DNA of 7,598 nucleotides, taken from contig JAHELX010000078.1 of the NCBI GenBank assembly GCA_024643945.1, positions 1 to 7,598 of the forward strand. The letters are read 5' to 3'. Positions within the stretch are counted from its first letter, which is position 1, and each line of letters begins with the position of its first letter. The translations under genes were made by a program, and so were the position numbers. Positions 1 to 4,787 of this stretch are shown here, in pieces. The notes beneath the pieces were generated by a model. That model was not told the origin of the DNA and searched no databases. It saw only the letters and a program-made list of their open reading frames with translations. This stretch comes from Anaerolineales bacterium. GTDB lineage: Bacteria; Chloroflexota; Anaerolineae; 4572-78; NAK82.

Positions 1-2
1 GC

Positions 3-89
3 CGCGGCAGGCGCCGCCCGGACAGCCAATGGCTCAGCTACGGGTTTCGGCTTGTGGTCTCCCCCATCTCTCCCGGCTCTGGCCTCTGA
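3..89 (+). CDS. C-terminal end of an FGE-sulfatase (formylglycine-generating enzyme-like) domain protein, 5' truncated
   Basis: Only the last 28 residues lie in the window; the frame is open from base 3 and ends at TGA 87-89. They read RGRRRPDSQW followed by LSYGFRLVVSPISPGSGL. The pattern of an Arg-rich strand, a PD or PDN segment, a short loop, then GFRLV at the very end is the characteristic C-terminus of the FGE-sulfatase (SUMF1-like) fold. True family members oxidise a cysteine of sulfatases to formylglycine. In Chloroflexota and cyanobacteria many relatives are instead fused to NTPase, protease or TIR modules of conflict systems, where the domain probably binds ligand or is a variable sensor. 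The catalytic region is outside the window, so activity cannot be judged. It lies 201 nt upstream of the HD-domain gene on the same strand, which suggests but does not prove a shared role. The two other forward frames are also open here, and the choice rests on the GFRLV match. Confidence 0.62.
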   Translation, partial: RGRRRPDSQWLSYGFRLVVSPISPGSGL

Positions 90-113
90 ATCTCCGCACT
101 CTGGATCTCTGGG
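59..113 (+). repeat. Degenerate CTC-led short tandem repeat over the end of the FGE-like gene
   Basis: Seven consecutive units begin with CTC and are 7 to 9 nt long: CTCCCCCAT, CTCTCCCGG, CTCTGGC, CTCTGAAT, CTCCGCA, CTCTGGAT, CTCTGGG. The array starts inside the last codons of the upstream gene, includes its TGA stop and continues into the intergenic region. It resembles the short pyrimidine-rich repeats scattered through some Chloroflexota and cyanobacterial genomes. The unit length is irregular, so this may be an old, decayed array. Confidence 0.45.
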
Positions 114-155
114 GGATGGCAAAGAATCTTGCGATGCGTCAGGCCCACCCTGAAT

Positions 156-170
156 CCCGCCGAAGGCGGG
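156..170 (+). terminator. GC-rich hairpin, possible weak terminator after the FGE-like gene
   Basis: CCCGCC, loop GAA, GGCGGG form a perfect 6-bp stem with a tight loop. A run of five T lies at 181-185, but 10 nt separate it from the stem, which is too far for a classical intrinsic terminator. A second small perfect hairpin (GCCCC, TAC, GGGGC) lies at 228-240. The 201-nt gap 90-290 otherwise shows no convincing gene or promoter. Confidence 0.3.
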
Positions 171-290
171 TCGCGGCAAATTTTTAGGAGTCTGGAGCTC
201 TTAGCAGCTTCAGGCTGAAAAGGTGAAGCCCCTACGGGGCCAGGGAAGTGCCGGTCCAAACTTTCGGAAAGGTAAGCAACAGGAGCAACC

Positions 291-2006
291 ATGGGCAAAA
301 TGTTGATAGATACCCTGGACGTCGACCAACGACGCGCGCTGGAAAACGTGCGCGAGGCGGCGGCCCGCATCTGGGCGCGCCCGTTGCACCGCTATTTCAC
401 CGACCATACGGTGGCCCACAGTGAACGTATCATCGGCCTGCTGGATGGCTTGACCGCAGGGATGATGACTACCGACAAGCGCCTTACCTCGACCGAGATC
501 TTTATCCTGCTGGCCGCAGCCTTTCTGCACGACATCGGCATGCAAAACGAAAAGTTCGCGGGTGGTGATTTGGTCGAGATTCGTGAGCATCACCACGAGC
601 AGACGGCCGAGATGATCTACACCGTCTTCGAGGACCCTGCCAATGCCTTTCCCATCCCGCTGGCCCGCGACCCGGCTATTGTCGAGGCGGTGGCGCTGAC
701 CGCCAAAGGCCATCGCCGCATCGACCTGAACACGCCGGAATACGATCCCCTGGTCTACGGCGGCGAGACGCTGCATCCGCGGCTGCTGGCGGCGTTGCTG
801 CGCTTCGGCGACGAACTGGACATCGACCAGCGCCGGGTGGACCTGGAGCAGATGAAGCTTATGGCCCTCCCGGTCGAATCGCAACTGCACTGGTGGAAGT
901 GCCATTACGTGGGCGGGGTGAGAATTGAGGACGAGTACATTCGGGTCAACTACCGATTTCCTCAAGATCGGCCCGACTACGAGGGGCTGATTGTGCCGCT
1001 GGTGGAGGGGGAGATTCGGGCCAGGCACGCGGCGCTGGAGGAGATCTTTCGCGCCCACGCGGTCAAGGTGGCACTGGGGCGTTCCCGCGTGCGGTTGATG
1101 CGTTTGGTGCAGCCCCTGCCGCCGGAGGTGGAGGCATTGGCCAGAGAGAAGGTGAAAGGTTGGAAGGCCGGAGGGCTGGAAGCAGAAAGTGGCGGAGGGC
1201 AGAAGGCAGCCGGCACAGAGCCGGGGACAGGAGGTCAAGCGGTCGCGGGTAAAACGGAGACGCCGGTGACACCCGCTTCCACGCCCAGGACCGTCTTCGA
1301 TCAGGGAGAGCAGACAGTTGGGACTCAGATCAACGTAGCCGGGGATTTCGTGGAGCAACGTCCGCCTGGCGGGGCCACCTACACCATCCACATCCAGCAC
1401 GCTCAGGACCTGGCCATTGGCGACGGGGCCCAGGTCGTCAAAGGAAAAACGATGGATATCTCTCCATCTACCAGAGGTTTAGAATTGGCACTGTACGATT
1501 CAGGTCGTAAGGATCTAACAAATCGATTGACTCTATCCATTCCTCAGAAGGATCCCGACCATCCTTTGAAGGCCACCTCTGTCGCATTCCGGCTCTACTT
1601 GCTTAACAATGGCGACAGAATGGCACGTTACGTTCAAATCGAGATGTTCGTAAAAGCTCATTTCCTTGCCTATCCTTACGAAAGTGATCCGCTGATCATC
1701 GAACCTGCTGATAGATGGGAAATTGACAGGGGCAGCGATGACTTGGTCCGCTGCTTCTTTGAAGGCGGAGAAGGCTTTGTCTGCCACAGAGGCAAACCGC
1801 GTAATCTAGGGCTTATGAAGATGCAGGTACCGTATGGAGAAGCGGACGGCGGAGCCGTAACGATCAACATTCAGTATAGCATTATAACAGAAGAGCATAC
1901 GGGAAGTGGCTTGCTCATCGTCTGGCTCCAGGCCGCCGCCGACGGGGAAACCCCCTCGCTACCTGCAGAGGGGACGGAGGATGGGGAGGCGGGGTGGCGA
2001 TGGTAG
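291..2006 (+). CDS. Modular HD-domain phosphohydrolase-like protein with connector and beta-rich C-terminal domain
   Basis: The 571-aa product is soluble by eye, with no signal peptide or membrane segment. The start ATG 291 has AGGAG at 281-285; a second ATG at 300 is possible but worse placed. Residues about 10-265 look like an HD hydrolase domain: H39 and H43 in FTDHTVAHSER, the metal-binding pair H80-D81 in FLHDIGM, histidines 100-102 in REHHHEQTAEMI, and D174/D177 in RFGDELDID. This layout matches the HD-CE-like domains of bacterial conflict and signalling proteins, which are predicted metal-dependent phosphohydrolases; the substrate is unknown. Residues 285-330 are a Gly/Lys/Thr-rich linker. 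Residues 336-383 form a connector with VGTQINVAGDF and DLAIGDGAQVV. Residues about 388-547 are predicted beta-rich, perhaps an immunoglobulin-like sandwich, followed by an acidic tail. DNA for residues 384-543 is much poorer in GC than the rest. Together with the upstream FGE-like gene it may be a sensor-effector system, which is inference. Confidence 0.82.
   Translation: MGKMLIDTLDVDQRRALENVREAAARIWARPLHRYFTDHTVAHSERIIGLLDGLTAGMMTTDKRLTSTEIFILLAAAFLHDIGMQNEKFAGGDLVEIREHHHEQTAEMIYTVFEDPANAFPIPLARDPAIVEAVALTAKGHRRIDLNTPEYDPLVYGGETLHPRLLAALLRFGDELDIDQRRVDLEQMKLMALPVESQLHWWKCHYVGGVRIEDEYIRVNYRFPQDRPDYEGLIVPLVEGEIRARHAALEEIFRAHAVKVALGRSRVRLMRLVQPLPPEVEALAREKVKGWKAGGLEAESGGGQKAAGTEPGTGGQAVAGKTETPVTPASTPRTVFDQGEQTVGTQINVAGDFVEQRPPGGATYTIHIQHAQDLAIGDGAQVVKGKTMDISPSTRGLELALYDSGRKDLTNRLTLSIPQKDPDHPLKATSVAFRLYLLNNGDRMARYVQIEMFVKAHFLAYPYESDPLIIEPADRWEIDRGSDDLVRCFFEGGEGFVCHRGKPRNLGLMKMQVPYGEADGGAVTINIQYSIITEEHTGSGLLIVWLQAAADGETPSLPAEGTEDGEAGWRW
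1143..1208 (+). repeat. Purine-rich degenerate heptamer-like repeat inside the HD gene
   Basis: The coding strand is almost all purine in short cores (GAAGG, AAAGG, GGAAGG, GGAGGG, GGAAG, AGAAAG, GGAGGG, AGAAGG) separated by one to three other bases, giving units of roughly 7-8 nt. Read on the other strand it is a series of CCTTC, CCTTT, CCCTCC and CTTCTGCC motifs, like the short repeats between genes in related bacteria. It encodes residues about 285-306, the low-complexity linker after the HD domain. A 7-nt unit changes reading frame with each copy, so the array as a whole had to stay in frame. Confidence 0.45.
1441..1920 (+). other. Low-GC segment encoding the C-terminal domain of the HD protein
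   Basis: A hand count gives 231 G+C of 480 bases (about 48%), against about 70% in sample lines of the same gene (41/60 at 361-420, 43/60 at 781-840) and 44/60 just after it at 1921-1980. The borders coincide with the end of the AIGDGAQVV connector and the start of the acidic tail. Codons such as TTA, AGA and ATA appear here and are rare elsewhere in the gene. This suggests a separately acquired domain. No flanking repeats of an inserting element were seen. Confidence 0.6.
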
Positions 2007-2079
2007 GAGACGCCTTCTCTACTTGATGAGTGAATAGGGTTGTGGGTCGTTCCTGTGCCACTTCAATTGTAAGTTAACA

Positions 2080-2090
2080 TAATATACATC
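2080..2090 (+). promoter_or_regulatory. Possible -10 region of the lipoprotein gene promoter
   Basis: The intergenic region 2007-2195 is AT-richer than its neighbours, with overlapping TAATAT (2080-2085) and TATACA (2083-2088) hexamers. No good -35 box lies 16-18 nt upstream (ACTTCA at 2060-2065 is the nearest), so an activator or an alternative sigma factor may be needed. This is a weak call from composition only. Confidence 0.2.
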
Positions 2091-2179
2091 AGCCAACCGT
2101 CACGGGACAGAGTATGTAAATTCAACCTTGCCGAAAATTCTCTTGAGACACACTTTGCCAGCGACGCTGATCACCATCT

Positions 2180-2187
2180 AAAGGAGG
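2180..2187 (+). promoter_or_regulatory. Strong ribosome binding site of the lipoprotein gene
   Basis: AAAGGAGG, a near-perfect match to the anti-Shine-Dalgarno sequence, lies 8 nt before ATG 2196 and fixes that start. Confidence 0.85.
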
Positions 2188-2195
2188 CCTGAAAA

Positions 2196-3875
2196 ATGAA
2201 GCACCTTGTGGTTCTTCTCACGCTGACGAGTCTGTTGTTAACCGCTTGTGGCAGCGCCCCAACGCCTGACATCGAGGCAACGGTGCAGGCGGCGGTTGCC
2301 GCCACCCAACTCGCCCACGACATCGAGGCAACCGTACAAGCGGCGGTTGCCGCCACCCAGACCGCACAGACAACCGAAATGCCCGCGCCGGAGCCGGCGG
2401 ATACGCCCATACCCCCGGCTGGGACTCCCGTGCCAGCACCCCCAACCGGCACCCCTGTTCCTGAAGCGGCGACCGGTACCGCTGCGCCGCCTCCCTCCAT
2501 CCCGATGGGGACCATTTCTCCCGTCGCCTGCACCTACTACGTGGCTCCCGGTGGGAACGACAGCGCCCCCGGCAGCGAAGCCCAGCCATGGGCCACCTTC
2601 CAGCTCGCCGCCGACACGGCGCAGCCGGGCGATAGCGTCTGCTTCCGGGGCGGCACTTACCCTACCGAAGAGACTCACCTGGCCCAGTCCGGCACAGCCG
2701 ATGCTCCCATTACCTTCGTCGCCTATCCCGGCGAGGTACCCATCCTGGATGGTGGGGGCAGCACGGCCGAACTCTTGATCCTGGACCGGGGCACTTCCTA
2801 CCTGCGTATCAGCGGTTTCGCCCTGCGCAACTTCCAGATCTGGGGCATGGAACTGTCGGGGGAGAACCGCTACATTCACCTGGATCATCTGGACATCGGC
2901 GGCGGCGAGGCCAGCGTCCGCTTTACCTACGGCGAGACCGAAGGTCTCCCGGAAGAGGGGCCGGTTGAGAGCATCGTCCTGGAAGACAGCGCGATTCACG
3001 GCAGCCAGTACTCGGCGGTAGACTGCACGCCCGGCCCCTGCAATCAGATGGTCTTCCGCCGCCTGGAGATATACGGCACTGGCCTGGAGGGCGAGGCATT
3101 CTACGGCTCTGACGGCCTGGAGTTGGCCCGGGGACACGATATCCTGGTCGAAGATTGCTACGTTCACGACAACGGCGGCGATGGGATTGACCTCAACTCC
3201 CGCGACCGCGAGGGCAACGTGCCCGGCATCCTCGTGCGCCGCAACCGCGTGGTGCGCAATCACCTGAACGGCATCAAGCTGTGGTCTGGGGGACGGATGG
3301 AGAACAACGTCATCTGGGGTCAGGGGAACAGCGCGGCCTGGGTAGGTACCTTTACCAGCACCCTGGAGGTGGTCAACAACACCATTGCCTACAATATGTG
3401 GGATGCGGCCTACAGCGAGCGCAACTGGGCCTTCGTCGCCGGCTATCCCGAGTTCGGTTCCCCTCCGGCGGTGGCGCTGACCCTGGTCAACAACATCTTC
3501 GCTTTCAACGCCGACCCTTTCGGCGAGCCCACAGGTATCTACCTGGGGGCGGGGGTCAACCTGGTGCGCGAAGGGCACAATCTTTACTGGAGCCGGGAGG
3601 ACGGCGAGATCACGGCCGAATTGGTAAGCGGGCGGGATGATCCCGACCTTATCCGGGCCGAGATTGCTGATGGCACCTGGGCGGCCTCCACCGGCCAGGG
3701 CCAGGGGAACATAACCTCTGAGCCGCTCTTTGTGTCCGGCTGGCCGGAGGTGGATCTGCATCTGCAGGCGGGCAGTCCCGCTGTGAACGCCGGCAGCGCT
3801 GAGGGGGCGCCGGCCGAGGACGTCGAGGGCCATGCCCGCGATACCACACCCGACATCGGGGCCTATGAGCAGTGA
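2196..3875 (+). CDS. Surface lipoprotein with right-handed parallel beta-helix domain
   Basis: The 559-aa product starts with a lipoprotein signal peptide: basic MKH, a hydrophobic stretch, and the lipobox LLTAC with C18 as the predicted lipidated residue. Residues 25-58 are two copies of a 17-residue helical repeat (DIEATVQAAVAATQ...), probably a coiled stalk, and residues 59-110 are a Pro/Thr/Ala linker with GTPVP repeats. From residue 113, YYVAPGGNDSAPGSEAQPWAT is the usual entry to right-handed beta-helix proteins of the DUF1565/pectate-lyase-like type. Residues about 190-440 carry short strand repeats with Asn and Gly turns (DGIDLNSRD, NGIKLWSGG, VVNNTIAYN, LVNNIFAFN). The end, LHLQAGSPAVNAG to DIGAYEQ, is the common C-terminal cap of this family. 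Such proteins bind or cleave polysaccharide; no catalytic set can be assigned by eye, so activity is open. C277 and C282 may form a disulfide. It is a lone gene with its own strong ribosome site. Confidence 0.88.
   Translation: MKHLVVLLTLTSLLLTACGSAPTPDIEATVQAAVAATQLAHDIEATVQAAVAATQTAQTTEMPAPEPADTPIPPAGTPVPAPPTGTPVPEAATGTAAPPPSIPMGTISPVACTYYVAPGGNDSAPGSEAQPWATFQLAADTAQPGDSVCFRGGTYPTEETHLAQSGTADAPITFVAYPGEVPILDGGGSTAELLILDRGTSYLRISGFALRNFQIWGMELSGENRYIHLDHLDIGGGEASVRFTYGETEGLPEEGPVESIVLEDSAIHGSQYSAVDCTPGPCNQMVFRRLEIYGTGLEGEAFYGSDGLELARGHDILVEDCYVHDNGGDGIDLNSRDREGNVPGILVRRNRVVRNHLNGIKLWSGGRMENNVIWGQGNSAAWVGTFTSTLEVVNNTIAYNMWDAAYSERNWAFVAGYPEFGSPPAVALTLVNNIFAFNADPFGEPTGIYLGAGVNLVREGHNLYWSREDGEITAELVSGRDDPDLIRAEIADGTWAASTGQGQGNITSEPLFVSGWPEVDLHLQAGSPAVNAGSAEGAPAEDVEGHARDTTPDIGAYEQ
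2268..2369 (+). repeat. Two tandem 51-bp repeats encoding the lipoprotein stalk
   Basis: Copies at 2268-2318 and 2319-2369 both encode DIEATVQAAVAATQ followed by a three-residue variable tail (LAH, then TAQ). I count eight base differences; most in the shared 14 codons are third-position and silent, so selection seems to keep the protein sequence. Ala, Ile and Val spacing fits an amphipathic helix. Confidence 0.85.
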
Positions 3876-3878
3876 GAG

Positions 3879-3897
3879 CCTGTTGAGTTACAACAGG
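3879..3897 (+). terminator. Short hairpin just after the lipoprotein stop
   Basis: CCTGTTG, loop AGTTA, CAACAGG form a perfect 7-bp stem 3 nt after the TGA stop. No T run follows, so it may protect the 3' end or be a weak terminator rather than a classical intrinsic one. Confidence 0.3.
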
Positions 3898-3957
3898 GTA
3901 GGCTGCGTAGTCGCCATGCCCGCTGCGGAGCACCATGTCCCGTGAAAACGTATAGGT

Positions 3958-4011
3958 GTAGGACAAGCTGTTAGCTTGTCCCGCCACGGACAAACTAACA
4001 GTTTGTCCTAC
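3958..4011. repeat. Nested palindromic element with two hairpins
   Basis: Two 24-bp arms (3958-3981 and 3988-4011) are inverted copies around a CGCCAC spacer, matching at 22 of 24 positions. Each arm is also a hairpin: GGACAAGC, TGTTA, GCTTGTCC in the first and GGACAAAC, TAACA, GTTTGTCC in the second, each an 8-bp perfect stem. The two differences between arms are a paired G-C to A-T change that keeps both local stems intact. Five T follow at 4017-4021, so it could also stop transcription before the response regulator gene. The form is like REP or small MITE-type elements. No transposase or target duplication was seen. Confidence 0.75.
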
Positions 4012-4047
4012 GAGCATTTTTAGAACAGTTACGAGAGCTGCCTGGCC

Positions 4048-4052
4048 AGGAG
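4048..4052 (+). promoter_or_regulatory. Ribosome binding site deciding the response regulator start
   Basis: AGGAG lies 6 nt before ATG 4059. The in-frame TTG at 4053 directly abuts this site and cannot use it, so the ATG is chosen. Confidence 0.75.
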
Positions 4053-4058
4053 TTGTCT

Positions 4059-4745
4059 ATGTCCCCCAAAATCCTGATTGTGGATGACGAACCACCCATC
4101 GTAGACGTGTTGTCCTACAACCTGAAGCAGGCCAACTATGAGGTGCTTGTCGCCTGGGACGGTGAGCAGGCGCTGGATCTGGCCCGCCGGGAGCAGCCTG
4201 ACCTGGTCATCCTCGACCTGATGTTACCCCGGTTGGATGGGCTGGAAGTGTGCCGGATCCTGCGCCGCGAGCGTGACGTGCCCATCATCATGCTCACTGC
4301 CCGCGATGCCGAAGTGGACCGGGTGGTGGGCCTGGAATTGGGGGCCGACGATTACGTGGTCAAGCCCTTCAGTGTGCGTGAGTTAATGGTCCGGGTCAAG
4401 AACGTGCTGCGCCGGACTGCCCCACGACCGGAAGAGACAGCGCCGGATGCGATCCAGGTAGGGGCCCTGATGGTGGACGCTGCCCGTCACGAAGCCTATC
4501 TAGGTGCCGTGGAATTGGAACTCACCACGTTGGAGTTTGAGTTGTTACACACGCTGGCCCGTCACGCCGGCCGGGTATTAAGTCGAGAGCAACTGCTAGA
4601 ACAGGTATGGGGTTACGAATACCACGGCGACCTGCGTGTGGTAGATGCCGTCGTCAAGCGTCTGCGGGCCAAGCTGCGCCAGGCCGCGCCCAATACGGAG
4701 ATGATCATCACCGTCCGGGGTGTGGGTTACAAGCTAAGTCCATAG
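4059..4745 (+). CDS. OmpR/PhoB-family response regulator
   Basis: The 228-aa product is a complete two-domain transcription factor. The receiver domain (about 3-115) has the acidic pair D9-D10, phosphoacceptor D53 in VILDLMLPRLDG, T80 in IIMLTAR and K102 in DDYVVKPF, the full set needed for phosphorylation and switching. The C-terminal winged-helix domain (about 130-226) has the family pattern LTTLEFELLHTLARHAGRV, SREQLLEQVWGY, the recognition helix region VVDAVVKRLRAKL, and the final hairpin VRGVGYKL. It should bind 11-bp direct repeats as a dimer. The kinase gene begins 42 nt downstream, which argues for one transcript. It resembles PhoB, WalR and RegX3 proteins, but which of these it equals cannot be decided, since no pst, phoU or wal accessory genes are nearby. 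The nested palindrome lies just upstream, and no clear promoter was seen. Confidence 0.95.
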   Translation: MSPKILIVDDEPPIVDVLSYNLKQANYEVLVAWDGEQALDLARREQPDLVILDLMLPRLDGLEVCRILRRERDVPIIMLTARDAEVDRVVGLELGADDYVVKPFSVRELMVRVKNVLRRTAPRPEETAPDAIQVGALMVDAARHEAYLGAVELELTTLEFELLHTLARHAGRVLSREQLLEQVWGYEYHGDLRVVDAVVKRLRAKLRQAAPNTEMIITVRGVGYKLSP

Positions 4746-4773
4746 TTGTATGATTTAAGATGGGTTATGACCC

Positions 4774-4779
4774 AGGAGG
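4774..4779 (+). promoter_or_regulatory. Ribosome binding site deciding a GTG start for the kinase
   Basis: AGGAGG lies 8 nt before GTG 4788. The upstream in-frame TTG 4746 and ATG 4767 have no such site, and AGGAGG lies downstream of both, so the product most likely begins with the residues FSSIRVRL after the initiator. Confidence 0.7.
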
Positions 4780-4787
4780 GCGACCCT

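Noticed and set aside
1..187. Alternative upstream frames 1 (to 153) and 2 (to 187) as the partial gene
   Set aside because: Both are open to the left edge, but their products are low-complexity Ser/Pro or Arg/Leu-rich text; only frame 3 gives the GFRLV family ending.
210..1400. A 396-codon minus-strand frame opposite the HD gene
   Set aside because: It is antisense to a gene with clear HD motifs, its product is rich in Arg, His, Gln and Leu without domain pattern, and such frames arise from high-GC codon bias.
2238..3833. A 531-codon minus-strand frame opposite the lipoprotein gene
   Set aside because: It mirrors the beta-helix gene, lacks a ribosome site and recognisable motifs, and the plus-strand product has a lipobox and a full family pattern.
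4746..4787. Upstream starts TTG 4746 or ATG 4767 for the kinase
   Set aside because: AGGAGG at 4774-4779 lies downstream of both and at the right distance for GTG 4788.
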